Source: a virus. From it: DNA of 64,000 nt. The stretch lies in IMG/VR virus record IMGVR_UViG_3300009610_000028, positions 1 through 64,000 of that record. One strand, 5' to 3'. The translations under genes and the position numbers were made by a program. Under the pieces are notes generated by a model that made no database searches, was not told where the DNA came from, and saw only the letters and a list, made by a program, of their open reading frames with translations. How positions within the stretch are numbered: the first letter of the stretch is position 1; each line of letters starts with the position of its first letter. Shown here piece by piece: positions 1-7,005 of this stretch.

Positions 1-39
1 AAGCAAGCGCGGGGAAGCTTCGCGCAGTTTATGGCACAT
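1..39 (-). CDS. Partial small gene at left edge
   Basis: A leftward reading frame starts with ATG at 39 and runs off the window (MCHKLREASPRLL...). A GGAGAC ribosome-binding-like sequence lies upstream, in the same GTCTCCAG/CTGGAGAC context that precedes the two leftward genes starting at 305 and 623. Too little is visible to assign a function. The shared leader is the only support. Confidence 0.35.
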   Translation of the reverse strand, partial: MCHKLREASPRLL

Positions 40-62
40 TGCTTGCGTCTCCAGTTGTTTGC

Positions 63-106
63 GGTCTCCGCCTAGCTCGTCTCGTTTGACGAGCTAGGCG
101 GAGACC
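63..106. repeat. Perfect 19-bp inverted repeat (hairpin)
   Basis: Arms 63-81 (GGTCTCCGCCTAGCTCGTC) and 88-106 are perfect reverse complements around a 6-base loop. It lies downstream of the leftward gene at 144-305 and could end its transcript, although there is no clean T tract. The same GGTCTCCGCC/GGCGGAGACC core recurs to about 1115 and again near 1470-1580. Confidence 0.85.
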
Positions 107-128
107 CCGCCCGCATTCTAGCGGGCGG
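107..128. repeat. Short GC hairpin CCGCCCGC / GCGGGCGG
   Basis: Arms 107-114 and 121-128 are exact reverse complements with loop ATTCTA, directly next to the larger 63-106 hairpin. It belongs to the same family of palindromes that fills the left-end spacers. Confidence 0.8.
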
Positions 129-143
129 AGACCTACTCCGCCG

Positions 144-305
144 CTATTCGGAAACGTTGCAAGCGCGCAGGAAGCGCGCCCGATCAAAGCGCGAATTCTG
201 CGCTTTGCAAACCGCGCACATTGCGAGCGCCGCAACGCGCCGCGCCGTATCATCCTGGATAGTGGCAATTTCGGCCGCAATCGCGATAAAGTGTTTTCTC
301 GACAT
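144..305 (-). CDS. 53-residue MSRKHF-type small protein
   Basis: ATG at 305, TAG at 144-146. The product starts MSRKHFIAIAAEIATI and ends in ..NSRFDRARFLRACNVSE. Both ends match a pattern I know from small proteins of phages and plasmids (MSRKHF at the start, FNRARFLxACG-like at the end); their function is unknown. A GGAGAC sequence lies about 7 bases upstream of the ATG. Ala and Arg codons are almost all GCG and CGC, unlike the mixed usage of the genes after 2060. Confidence 0.75.
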   Translation of the reverse strand: MSRKHFIAIAAEIATIQDDTARRVAALAMCAVCKAQNSRFDRARFLRACNVSE

Positions 306-351
306 TGTTAGCGTCTCCAGTTGTGAAGCTTGGCGGGTCTCGTCTCGACAA

Positions 352-384
352 TCAATACTAGGTCAATGCTGACGAGACGCAAGC
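352..384. repeat. 33-bp direct repeat, copy 1
   Basis: Starts TCAATACTAGGTCAATG and continues GCTGACGAGACGCAAGC-like to 384. It is identical to 877-909, and its left part overlaps the 3' end of the leftward gene at 363-623. Confidence 0.9.
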
Positions 385-623
385 AATCCGGCGCGGATTG
401 TGGGAAATACTTGCGCGCCCATTGCTTGCGCGGTCTCCAGTGCGGCGCGTTTGCTCGTTTCAAAGCAATCGGCGCTTTCCAGGCGCGCGCCGTTCGCGCC
501 GTAAACCTTTACCCGATATTCGGTCTCGCCTAGCGTTTTCCGAATTGTGGCGAACAATTGCGCGGCGGGCGCGCTGGCCAGAATTTGCTCTAGTTCGGTT
601 TGCGTCAATTCAAACGCGCTCAT
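363..623 (-). CDS. 86-residue hypothetical protein
   Basis: ATG at 623, TGA at 363. The product begins MSAFELTQTELEQIL and reads like a natural small alpha/beta protein with no low complexity. CTGGAGACGCAACAA in front of the ATG supplies GGAG at normal spacing, matching the leader of the neighbouring small gene that starts at 305. The last codons run into 33-bp repeat copy 1, so the natural C-terminus may have been altered there. Function unknown. Confidence 0.65.
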   Translation of the reverse strand: MSAFELTQTELEQILASAPAAQLFATIRKTLGETEYRVKVYGANGARLESADCFETSKRAALETAQAMGAQVFPTIRAGLLASRQH

Positions 624-674
624 TTGTTGCGTCTCCAGTTGTGACGAGCTAGGCGGAGACGGTCTCCGCCCGCC

Positions 675-854
675 CTAGATAAACTCAACGCGCAGCAATT
701 GCCCACTAGGCAAATTGAATTCCACAAATTGCGGGCGGAATGCCAGTAAATCGGCAAGCGCCCATCCGCTATAGCGTTTGCTTGCGCCCATCCGCCGCAA
801 TTCCAGGCGGAGACCCCGCAAACCGTTGCGCGTCAATTGGAATTTGTGGAACAT
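675..854 (-). CDS. 59-residue hypothetical protein
   Basis: ATG at 854 after GGAGACCGCAAGCA; TAG at 675-677. The product begins MFHKFQLTRNGLRGL and ends ..QLLRVEFI, mixed basic and aromatic, without an obvious membrane helix. It shares the GGAGAC leader and GCG/CGC/TTG codon habit of the other left-end genes, which together form a small leftward cluster separated by palindromes. Function unknown. Confidence 0.6.
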   Translation of the reverse strand: MFHKFQLTRNGLRGLRLELRRMGASKRYSGWALADLLAFRPQFVEFNLPSGQLLRVEFI

Positions 855-876
855 TGCTTGCGGTCTCCCTTTACAC

Positions 877-909
877 TCAATACTAGGTCAATGCTGACGA
901 GACGCAAGC
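877..909. repeat. 33-bp direct repeat, copy 2
   Basis: Exact copy of 352-384, here in a non-coding spacer upstream of the gene at 675-854. The copies are 525 bases apart in direct orientation, so recombination between them would remove one small gene plus spacer. Confidence 0.9.
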
Positions 910-938
910 GCCCGCCGCTAGAATTCGGCCGCTATCCA

Positions 939-1115
939 GGCGGAGACCGTCTCCGCCGCTAGTCGCCTGGAGACGATAGGCGGAGACCCCGCCCGCTAGT
1001 CGCCTAGTCGCCTAGTCGCCTGGAGACGGTCTCCGCCCGCCTGGAGACCCCGCCCGCTAGGTCTCCGCCCGCCTGGATAGCGGCGGAGTAGGTCTCCGCC
1101 CGCCCAGTATCCCCG
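939..1115. repeat. Array of GGCGGAGAC / GTCTCCGCC palindromes
   Basis: No gene is visible here. The stretch holds many half-sites GGCGGAGAC, GTCTCCGCC, GCCTGGAGAC and CCGCCCGC in both orientations. They include a nearly continuous palindrome at 939-957 and three tandem 8-base CTAGTCGC units at 996-1019. Similar half-sites recur at about 1471-1506 and 1557-1577. The density is far above anything after 2060. Repetitive-palindrome spacers or an assembly artefact are the main readings. Confidence 0.8.
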
Positions 1116-1156
1116 CGCCCTAGTAGGTGGAATGACAGGGGAGTAATTGCCACATT

Positions 1157-1189
1157 GACGCAAACCATTGCCACATATAGACTTACGTC
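1157..1189. repeat. 33-bp imperfect palindromic element, copy A
   Basis: Starts GACGCAAACC, has core TTGCCACATATA and ends GACTTACGTC. The same element with perfect 10-base arms is at 1605-1637; the right arm has diverged here. A binding or recombination site is possible. Confidence 0.6.
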
Positions 1190-1260
1190 GATCCGATTAT
1201 AATGAACGTCCTGATCGCCCTATTTATTCTATATGTAAGCGATGTATCATGTACGTGGGT

Positions 1261-1276
1261 GATAGATAGATAGATA
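1261..1276. repeat. (GATA)4 microsatellite
   Basis: Four exact GATA units, followed by GAATGAATC and an AT-rich patch (TTTTAATTAAG). It lies in the gene-free stretch between the palindrome array and the phage genes. Confidence 0.85.
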
Positions 1277-1604
1277 GAATGAATCAATTTTAATTAAGAG
1301 TGGGAGACTGCCGCGTCTCACGGTTATAACGCCCGCTCGCGGGGTTAGAGTGTAACCCGGAGGCTGCATAATCGTCACAACCGGAACAACCCGGAGAATC
1401 GCTACCACCAGGGCGACCCCTACACGTGGGCGATCCCTACAATCGGTGCCACCCCTACCACCGTACCATAGGCGGAGACCCGCCCGCCTGGAGACGGTCT
1501 CCGCCTGGATTGCTTGACGGATACGCGCCCCCATAGGGCGCATTGTGGCCAATATCCAGGCGGAGACCCGCCCGCCTAGCTCGTCAGCATGCGAGGGAAG
1601 ACGA

Positions 1605-1637
1605 GACGCAAACCCTTGCCACATATAGGTTTGCGTC
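1605..1637. repeat. 33-bp palindromic element, copy B
   Basis: GACGCAAACC (1605-1614) and GGTTTGCGTC (1628-1637) are perfect inverted arms around the core CTTGCCACATATA. The core matches copy A at 1157-1189 except for one base. Confidence 0.75.
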
Positions 1638-2059
1638 AGCATGCGATACGTTGCGGGGTATCATCTCGCCTAGCTAGTTTGCCTAGCTCATCTCGTCTCG
1701 TCTCGTCAGCATTGATGCACAACAAAGCAGACGAGACGAGCACAGAAAGGTGGGGTTGTAGTGGTGATCCTGATTGTGAGGTAGCGGAGATACCGGGTGG
1801 GGTCAAATGTGCCGAAGAACCGGATTGTGGGGGTTGCGCGGCCTCCCGGCCCTTCTGAGCATGTTTGGGGTCCGCGCCAAGGTACTGCCGCGTCAATTGG
1901 CAGGGGATCGAGCCATCGCCGCGCCTCGCGGGCGGCGCGGCCGGCGGCCGATGAGGGAAGAGGCGACGGCCGGCGGCCGGGGTTACCCGACTCGTAGTTC
2001 GGTGCGTCTGTCGGCCGTCGCCCTTTCCTTCCAGGCGGCCAGGCGTCTAAGATGCCGAT

Positions 2060-2365
2060 ATGACCGCCCTCGTCTTCTCGCTGATTCGCATCGCTCTCCT
2101 CTCCGGGAGCATCGTTTGTTTCTATCTGCTGTGGCGGTCGAACCGCAGCCTGCGAGCACAACTGGACCGCGCGACGTGGGCGCTCCGCATGAAGGCCAAC
2201 TCCGACCTTGAACTTGAACTGGCGCTCCGCGTCATTGCCAGTGGTGACAAGGAAGCGATTGCCTTGCTCCGAGAGGCGGCGGACAGGACGCGCGAAGAGA
2301 TGCGGCTAAAGTATGGGGACCAGAACATTGCCGCTGATCTGGTTCGGGAGGGGAGAGGCGGATGA
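2060..2365 (+). CDS. Small membrane-anchored protein
   Basis: 101 residues. One N-terminal hydrophobic helix (about residues 4-25, SLIRIALLSGSIVCFYLLW) is followed by a basic, Leu/Glu-rich helical tail likely to face the cytoplasm. It is the first gene of a tightly packed rightward run: its TGA overlaps the next ATG (ATGA). The start has only a weak ribosome-binding site. Function unknown. Confidence 0.6.
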   Translation: MTALVFSLIRIALLSGSIVCFYLLWRSNRSLRAQLDRATWALRMKANSDLELELALRVIASGDKEAIALLREAADRTREEMRLKYGDQNIAADLVREGRGG

Positions 2366-2463
2366 GTTGGTTGAAAGAGAATGGCCGCTACCACCTGACG
2401 TTCACCTTCCAAGGACGCCAGGTCACGATCATCTTCGACGCCGGTGGGTATTCGGTCCAATGA
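2362..2463 (+). CDS. 33-residue hypothetical protein
   Basis: ATG at 2362 overlaps the preceding stop (ATGA), with GGGAGAGG just upstream. The product begins MSWLKENGRYHLTFTF and looks like a short beta hairpin. Its TGA again overlaps the next ATG at 2460, so it is translationally coupled on both sides, which supports so short a gene. Function unknown. Confidence 0.6.
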   Translation: MSWLKENGRYHLTFTFQGRQVTIIFDAGGYSVQ

Positions 2464-2642
2464 CCTTCGTCTTCACCGACACACTTTCTGAGGGCGAAGT
2501 TCCATTCGCCATCAACATCATGGGCACCTGGCCGGATGGGATGCCCTTCGCAACACGCTACCTCGTGCTGCGAGAAGAGTGCGTTGTCTGCGGCCGAGCA
2601 GCCCCGCTCACAGACGGCGAATGTCCTGACTGCTGCCACTGA
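2460..2642 (+). CDS. 60-residue zinc-ribbon protein
   Basis: Starts at the ATGA overlap at 2460 (MTFVFTDTLSEGEVPF). The C-terminus carries CVVCGRA..GECPDCC, two CxxC knuckles typical of a rubredoxin-like zinc ribbon. An upstream in-frame ATG at 2313 lies inside two other genes and is not preferred. Probably a small nucleic-acid- or protein-binding phage factor; exact role unknown. Confidence 0.65.
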   Translation: MTFVFTDTLSEGEVPFAINIMGTWPDGMPFATRYLVLREECVVCGRAAPLTDGECPDCCH

Positions 2643-3019
2643 TGAACGATGACCTAGCCAACCTCGAAGGATTCTTCACCCGCCTGGAGGCGGAGGTAGC
2701 AAAGCATCCAACTCTGAACGATAAGCGCAACTTCATTCTCGACGATCAGAACCGAGTCGTGCCGGCCACGATGGTGGAGCACATGCGTTTCATGGCTCAG
2801 TGTGAGTTCGGTGGCAGGAACCGCGTTGTAGCGAAGACCGAAGTCAAAGGCATCCAGGTCTCCACAATGTTCCTGGGATACGGGAAACAGTGCATCTTCG
2901 AGACGATGATCTCCGGCGGCCAGGTGGGCGAGAAGTTCTATCAGTGGAAGACGTGGCAGACGGCCGAGGTCGGCCACATGCAGGTTCGTCACATGATCGA
3001 CGTGGGTGAAATCAAATGA
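2642..3019 (+). CDS. Conserved phage hypothetical protein (125 aa)
   Basis: Coupled to the previous gene by a one-base overlap (TGATGA). The pattern ...VAKTEVKGIQVSTMFLG..FETMISGG....WKTWQTAEVGHMQV is one I recognise from small early-region proteins of many phages (replaceable central VSTVFLG and FETM motifs). No enzymatic motif is known. It ends at ATGA with the next gene. Confidence 0.75.
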   Translation: MNDDLANLEGFFTRLEAEVAKHPTLNDKRNFILDDQNRVVPATMVEHMRFMAQCEFGGRNRVVAKTEVKGIQVSTMFLGYGKQCIFETMISGGQVGEKFYQWKTWQTAEVGHMQVRHMIDVGEIK

Positions 3020-3534
3020 GCATCTACAACATGGTCTGCGGGAACAACCCGCTCTTCGGACTCTACGCCCGCATCATCGAGACAGCCGAGAAGCTCCCGC
3101 CGATCCCGCGCTTCCGGGATATGTACACGCGGGAGCACGGCGGCACCGTCCAGATCGTGCTCTACACGCGGACGGGTGGCGGCAATCGCCCTGAGTACCA
3201 CGGCGAGAACGAAGCGATCACGCGGCATGCGCTCTACGTGGAGAACTTCGACGATGACTTTGACACGACCTTCGCGCACTGGGTCTTCACGTGCCCGCCG
3301 GCTTTCGAGAACCGGATGCTAGCGATGCACAAAATCTTCTCAAAGCACCCGAAGGGGATGACGCCGAGGCAGAAGTTCAAGCTGGCGATGGGTGAAGCCG
3401 AGGCACCGGAGTTTGATTCACGCGCGGTGGATGCCGTGCAAGAGCTTGGCGCACTGATGATGGATCAGCTACCCGCCCCATCGACGTTGGAGATCGCCTT
3501 GAGCGAGAGCACCCGACTTGGCGTGCCAAAGTAA
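3016..3534 (+). CDS. Conserved phage hypothetical protein (172 aa)
   Basis: Starts MSIYNMVCGNNPLFG, a start seen in a widespread phage early-gene family of unknown function. Mixed alpha/beta, soluble, with no signal or membrane segment. ATGA overlap with the upstream gene implies one operon. The last third is Ala/Glu-rich and probably helical. Confidence 0.75.
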   Translation: MSIYNMVCGNNPLFGLYARIIETAEKLPPIPRFRDMYTREHGGTVQIVLYTRTGGGNRPEYHGENEAITRHALYVENFDDDFDTTFAHWVFTCPPAFENRMLAMHKIFSKHPKGMTPRQKFKLAMGEAEAPEFDSRAVDAVQELGALMMDQLPAPSTLEIALSESTRLGVPK

Positions 3535-3573
3535 TCTTGACCGGCCGGGGGATGGCGGGCATACTCCCTCCCC

Positions 3574-3840
3574 ATGCCCCCAAGCCACCCATACCCCACG
3601 CATCCCGATCACCAGTTGCTATGGAGCAACGAGGTTCAGGTCGGCGACATCATCGTCTGCGGCGACCATCGCTTCCCGGTGCTCCGCATCGAGCAAGGCT
3701 GGACGACGGAGAAGTTCATCATTGATGTCCAGGGTGTGGAGACTCCGCACGACACCAGCCTCCAGGCGTTCGGCCGCTTCGAGGTCTGCCGGAACATCAC
3801 ATGCAAAGCCTGCCAGCGTGGAGTCCCATGTTACCCTTGA
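3574..3840 (+). CDS. 88-residue hypothetical protein with C-terminal cysteines
   Basis: ATG at 3574 begins MPPSHPYPTHPDHQLLW, then a beta-rich middle (VGDIIVCGDHRFPVLRIEQGW) and a Cys cluster near the end (CRNITCKACQRGVPC) that could bind zinc. The middle resembles small SH3-like or KOW-like domains, but this is only a visual impression. Overlaps the next start by 13 bases. Confidence 0.6.
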   Translation: MPPSHPYPTHPDHQLLWSNEVQVGDIIVCGDHRFPVLRIEQGWTTEKFIIDVQGVETPHDTSLQAFGRFEVCRNITCKACQRGVPCYP

Positions 3841-3998
3841 TCCAGCGGTGCCCGCTCTGCGCGGAGAAGCACGATGACAAGATCATTGTCGGCGGCACGA
3901 GCGAACAGCGGACGTGCCCAGAGTGCGGACGCCAGGTCCATCTGCTGGAGCTTCAAACGATGCAGTCTCGCGTTCAAGAATTTTCTCTGGCCCGGTGA
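3828..3998 (+). CDS. 56-residue zinc-ribbon protein
   Basis: Chosen start ATG at 3828 (MLPLIQRCPLCAEK); an in-frame ATG at 3801 would overlap the previous gene further. Two CxxC pairs (CPLC and CPEC) separated by about 18 residues form a classic zinc ribbon. Likely a small DNA- or protein-binding accessory factor; function unknown. Confidence 0.6.
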   Translation: MLPLIQRCPLCAEKHDDKIIVGGTSEQRTCPECGRQVHLLELQTMQSRVQEFSLAR

Positions 3999-4001
3999 AG
4001 C

Positions 4002-4214
4002 ATGGACCCGCCGCGTCAATTCTCAGGGGGTACATTCGACGCCATAATCATTGGCGCGATCTTCCTCGCGGTCTGCTACGCGATTGTCTGGCCGGGCACG
4101 CGGACCCTGATTGCCTATTACCGTTGCAAGTTCTTCCACGAGCACGCGACAGAGTGGACGAACTCGGACGGTCATCATTTTCGTTGTTCATGCGGAAAGG
4201 AATGGGACACGTGA
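4002..4214 (+). CDS. Small membrane protein with Cys/His tail
   Basis: 70 residues: a hydrophobic helix at about residues 13-32 (DAIIIGAIFLAVCYAIVW), then a cytoplasm-sized tail ending HHFRCSCGKEWDT. The H-x-H-x-x-x-C-S-C-G pattern may hold a metal. Starts 3 bases after the previous stop, and the stop overlaps the next gene's GTG (GTGA). Confidence 0.6.
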   Translation: MDPPRQFSGGTFDAIIIGAIFLAVCYAIVWPGTRTLIAYYRCKFFHEHATEWTNSDGHHFRCSCGKEWDT

Positions 4215-4423
4215 GCGTTGCCAAAGTATCAGGAGCAAAGCGGAAAGCCTTCAAGGGCTTCGTGGGGAAGTTCCTCGCAAAAGCCCGTGCTGCTATAAGG
4301 CCGTTGAAGCACCGCACGTCGCGGCGCAAAGAGACCCACGAGGAAGGAATCGAGCGGACCCGCCAGTTGGAGATCGCGCAGGCTCGCTTCGATGCCATTA
4401 GGGAGATTCACGCAAAGCTATGA
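4211..4423 (+). CDS. Basic helical hypothetical protein (70 aa)
   Basis: I prefer GTG at 4211 (GTGA overlap, AAAGG about 10 bases upstream) over the in-frame ATG at 4202, which sits one base after the same AAAGG. The product is strongly basic (GAKRKAFKGFVGKFLAKAR; HRTSRRKE) with a helical C-terminus, consistent with nucleic-acid binding. No family recognised. Confidence 0.55.
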   Translation: MSVAKVSGAKRKAFKGFVGKFLAKARAAIRPLKHRTSRRKETHEEGIERTRQLEIAQARFDAIREIHAKL

Positions 4424-4650
4424 TTCACGCACGATCCGACTACAACCGTATCCAAGACACCGCAAACCTGATCCCGGCGGATGAACCCGTGTTCCTTGTC
4501 CGAGGACAAGACGTGCTCGGCGCGGAGACGATCCGCTACTGGGCACGCCGCAATCAAGAGATTGGTGGCGACTCGATCCTTACGATGAAGGCGCTCCAAC
4601 ATGCAGATCGGATGGACGCCTGGCCCAAGAAGAAGAAAGCGGACCTATGA
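4420..4650 (+). CDS. Conserved phage hypothetical protein (76 aa)
   Basis: Contains IPADEPVFLVRGQDVLGAETIRYWA followed by a helix ending HADRMDAWPKKKK. This DEPVFLxRxQD..A...V..W pattern belongs to a very common small phage protein family of unknown function. ATGA-type coupling on both sides. Confidence 0.8.
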   Translation: MIHARSDYNRIQDTANLIPADEPVFLVRGQDVLGAETIRYWARRNQEIGGDSILTMKALQHADRMDAWPKKKKADL

Positions 4651-4937
4651 TTGGCGACCGAGAGACAAACATCCTGATGAATGCAGCAGCAGCCGGCAAG
4701 ATTAGGGATACGGATGGTGAGCGTATCTTGTCCATTTTTCGCGAAGGCGTTCAGCAACGTCTGACGCGCATTCGCTTGGATGAGATTCGGGTTCGCCGCC
4801 GGTCCACAAATCGAGACGAGATTACAAGATTGAAGCTGCTCGAAGAGGCGCGGATACTCAAAGCCGATGTTTCTGTCTTCCTCGGAGAAATCGACCGTAG
4901 AATGACGCAGATTCTATGCTCCAGGGAGATACAATGA
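4647..4937 (+). CDS. 96-residue basic helical protein
   Basis: Predicted almost all helix, rich in Arg/Glu/Leu (for example RLTRIRLDEIRVRRRSTNRDEITRLKLLEEARIL), so a coiled coil or nucleic-acid contact is possible. Overlaps both neighbours by 4 bases. Function unknown. Confidence 0.6.
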   Translation: MIGDRETNILMNAAAAGKIRDTDGERILSIFREGVQQRLTRIRLDEIRVRRRSTNRDEITRLKLLEEARILKADVSVFLGEIDRRMTQILCSREIQ

Positions 4938-5128
4938 GCTTCGTGGACGCCGGCCAGCAAGTGGCCAACAACCTCCAGACCGTGCAAGGGCGATTCAAGC
5001 TCACCGACGCCCAGATGCTTATCATCTTGGGCGACATGCTGCACATCTGGCTCGACAAACTGACCAAGCCCGAACAGCCAGCGGAGTTCCGCAGCAAGCC
5101 AGGTTCCGGGGACACGATGAAGCCATAG
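4934..5128 (+). CDS. 64-residue hypothetical protein
   Basis: ATG at 4934 (MSFVDAGQQVANNLQ) follows CAGGGAG at good spacing and overlaps the previous TGA. An in-frame ATG 18 bases upstream is less likely. Short helical protein without recognised motifs, 15 bases ahead of the phosphoesterase gene. Confidence 0.6.
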   Translation: MSFVDAGQQVANNLQTVQGRFKLTDAQMLIILGDMLHIWLDKLTKPEQPAEFRSKPGSGDTMKP

Positions 5129-5143
5129 CTCAGGGAGGAGCGG

Positions 5144-6124
5144 ATGAAGGGCAAGACTTGGTTCACGGCGGACACGCACTTCGGCCACGACCGGATAATG
5201 GAGATGACAGGTCGGCCGTACAAGCACATTGACGAGCACGACCGCGAAGTCATCTACACGATCAACAAATATGTCGCCGAAGAAGACAGGCTCTTCATCC
5301 TCGGTGACTTCGCTTGGCGTGCTGCGCAGTCCTACGTGGATCGCATTCGCTGCCCGAACCTGCATCTGATCTGGGGCAATCACGACCGCGCGAACTTTGG
5401 CAAAGCATTCAAGACCACCGAGGACGTGACCGAGATCAAGCTTGGTGAGATCAAGGTCTTCCTCTCGCATTACCCGCACTGCTACTGGCCATCGAGTCAC
5501 TACGGATCACTGCACCTGTACGGCCACCTTCACTCCGAGCGCGAACGGACGCTCGATGAGATTTGGCCGACACGGAGATCAATGGACGTGGGCCTGGACA
5601 ACATCCGCCGCCTCTTCGGCGAGCTTCGTCCCATCCAAGATGTCGAGATCATCAACCGCCTGATGGCTCGACCTGGCCATGACCCGGTGACGTTCTACCG
5701 CGAGCAAGAGCAGAAACGCCTGGCCGAACATCTGAACGTCCCGCCCGCATGGACGGTGCCGGAGTTCTTCGGGGAAGAATTGAAGCCGCCCACGGCGATC
5801 CCTGTTGAACGTCAGTGGAAGCGTGCCCTGGATCGCGTGCGCCAGTTCCTCGGTGCCGATCTCCGCAAGTACAGCTACGTGGAATTCCACGCCCTGGCTT
5901 GCACACCTGGCCGGCGGCGATTCACGGATCACTCGCGGGCCGAACGGTTCCTCGATCTGCTCAAAGCCGAGCGGAATCATCGTTGCGAAGGCTCGGTCAT
6001 TCGTTATCGCTCAGACGAGTTGCTTTCTGAGCTTGGCTTGATTACCAATGAGCGATACCGCAGCAGCGAGACGTGGTATTCGTCGGTGCTGCAAGTCACA
6101 ACGAACGAGCCGGGAGCGACGTGA
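5144..6124 (+). CDS. Calcineurin-like metallophosphoesterase with C-terminal extension
   Basis: 326 residues, start after GGGAGGAGCGG. The N-terminal ~190 residues carry the full metallophosphoesterase signature: DTHFGH (D10, H12), LGDF (D55), GNHD (N79, H80, D81), SHYP (H109) and GHLH (127-130). The family hydrolyses phosphodiesters or phosphomonoesters with two metal ions; phage members often act on nucleotides or nucleic acid, but the substrate here is not visible. The last ~130 residues are an additional region of unknown role, longer than stand-alone phage enzymes of about 180-200 residues. Confidence 0.85.
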   Translation: MKGKTWFTADTHFGHDRIMEMTGRPYKHIDEHDREVIYTINKYVAEEDRLFILGDFAWRAAQSYVDRIRCPNLHLIWGNHDRANFGKAFKTTEDVTEIKLGEIKVFLSHYPHCYWPSSHYGSLHLYGHLHSERERTLDEIWPTRRSMDVGLDNIRRLFGELRPIQDVEIINRLMARPGHDPVTFYREQEQKRLAEHLNVPPAWTVPEFFGEELKPPTAIPVERQWKRALDRVRQFLGADLRKYSYVEFHALACTPGRRRFTDHSRAERFLDLLKAERNHRCEGSVIRYRSDELLSELGLITNERYRSSETWYSSVLQVTTNEPGAT

Positions 6125-6525
6125 TGGCGAATTGGATGGAGTGGCCTGACGAGAAAGAGCAACTCTGGCAAGAGTGGCTCAAGAACAAGCCACCGATCAT
6201 CAAGGAACTCGCGGCGAGATTCCCGCCGTACAAATTGTTCCGACTCAAGCCCACAGGGCAACGAGGACCGATTGTCTCGTTGAGCGAAAGCGGTACGGTC
6301 ACGATGCAGATCACCGGGGACTTCAACCGGGTGATGTTCGCAAAGAATGTGTTCGGTCTAAATCCTGACGATCTCGAAGAGTGTGATCTGCCAGGGCCAG
6401 ACGAGCTACTCGGCGACGAGTGCGAGGAACGAGGCATTGATCCAGAGAATGTGATTCCGATGATTCGTTCACAGATGATTCTCGATGGGCACCTGCCGAT
6501 ACCGCCGAGGAAACCCAATGACTGA
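6124..6525 (+). CDS. 133-residue hypothetical protein
   Basis: ATG at 6124 (MANWMEWPDEKEQLWQEW) overlaps the preceding stop as TGATG. Acidic C-terminal half (DDLEECDLPGPDELLGDECEERG) after a basic middle. It ends ..HLPIPPRKPND and overlaps the next gene by 8 bases. No recognised domain. Confidence 0.7.
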   Translation: MANWMEWPDEKEQLWQEWLKNKPPIIKELAARFPPYKLFRLKPTGQRGPIVSLSESGTVTMQITGDFNRVMFAKNVFGLNPDDLEECDLPGPDELLGDECEERGIDPENVIPMIRSQMILDGHLPIPPRKPND

Positions 6526-6805
6526 CAAAATAGTGCGACATCGCGAGTTCATCGAACTCATGGCTCGCAGCGATGATCCGATTATGATCGACCACCCCGA
6601 TGACTGCGGTCACTGCGCGAATTTGATTCTGTGGGCCACCGTCGCTCGCGAGATGCTCAAGGCCGAGGATTACGACATCGAGAAGTGGCAGGCGGAAACA
6701 CGCCGCCGCTGGATGGAAACAAAATACTTCAAGCTGTGGCAGGAAGAAACGGCCGCCGGCCGTGATCCGAAGATTGAATTTGAAAAACGAGGATGGGAAC
6801 CATGA
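6518..6805 (+). CDS. 95-residue hypothetical protein
   Basis: Start ATG 6518 (MTDKIVRHREFIEL), with GAGG 8-10 bases upstream. It has a possible metal site (DHPDDCGHC) and a Trp/Glu-rich helical C-terminus (WQAETRRRWMETKYFKLWQEE). Function unknown. Coupled to the next gene by ATGA. Confidence 0.65.
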   Translation: MTDKIVRHREFIELMARSDDPIMIDHPDDCGHCANLILWATVAREMLKAEDYDIEKWQAETRRRWMETKYFKLWQEETAAGRDPKIEFEKRGWEP

Positions 6806-7005
6806 AGAACGCAATTTATCTGTTCGTGCTCGCGGCATTCATCGCTGGATTCTTCCACGAGCGGTGGCAAGTTGGAATACTCACTGCCGAAGTCAAGCGC
6901 CTCGAACTAAAGTGTTCAGAACTCGAAGCACGGGATGTCATCCGTGCTGACGCAACGCCTCAGCGATGGGGCCAGGAATACCTCAATGAAAGAATACATC
7001 GGTGA
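6802..7005 (+). CDS. One-helix membrane protein with coiled-coil tail
   Basis: 67 residues: MKNAIYLFVLAAFIAGFF forms a signal-anchor helix, followed by a short heptad-like segment (ILTAEVKRLELKCSELEARD). Topology resembles small phage i-spanin-like or anchor proteins, but there is no partner o-spanin next to it, so this is only a structural description. ATGA overlap upstream. Confidence 0.55.
   Translation: MKNAIYLFVLAAFIAGFFHERWQVGILTAEVKRLELKCSELEARDVIRADATPQRWGQEYLNERIHR

Larger units (their letters stand above)
1116..2059. other. Gene-free stretch
   Basis: I find no convincing gene in these 944 bases. Longer open frames on either strand have no good ribosome-binding site and look like random GC-rich translation. 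The stretch holds the two 33-bp palindromic elements, a GATA run, scattered GGCGGAGAC half-sites, short GTAGSGAT-like repeats (about 1376-1455 and 1750-1830), and a very GC-rich patch (1925-1985) just before the first phage gene. Confidence 0.6.

Noticed and set aside
1-1115. CRISPR array
   Set aside because: The repeats are irregularly spaced palindromes, without equal spacers or cas genes.
1247-1642. 131-codon open frame on the minus strand
   Set aside because: Covers repeats and the GATA run, no ribosome-binding site, sequence looks random.
1706-2161. 151-codon open frame on the minus strand
   Set aside because: Arg/Pro/Gly-rich translation of a GC-rich spacer, no start signal.
4751-5500. 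249-codon open frame on the minus strand
   Set aside because: Antisense to three coupled plus-strand genes, including the metallophosphoesterase signature.
6802-7005. Rz-type spanin
   Set aside because: Only a signal-anchor with short coiled coil; no overlapping lipoprotein partner and not near lysis genes.
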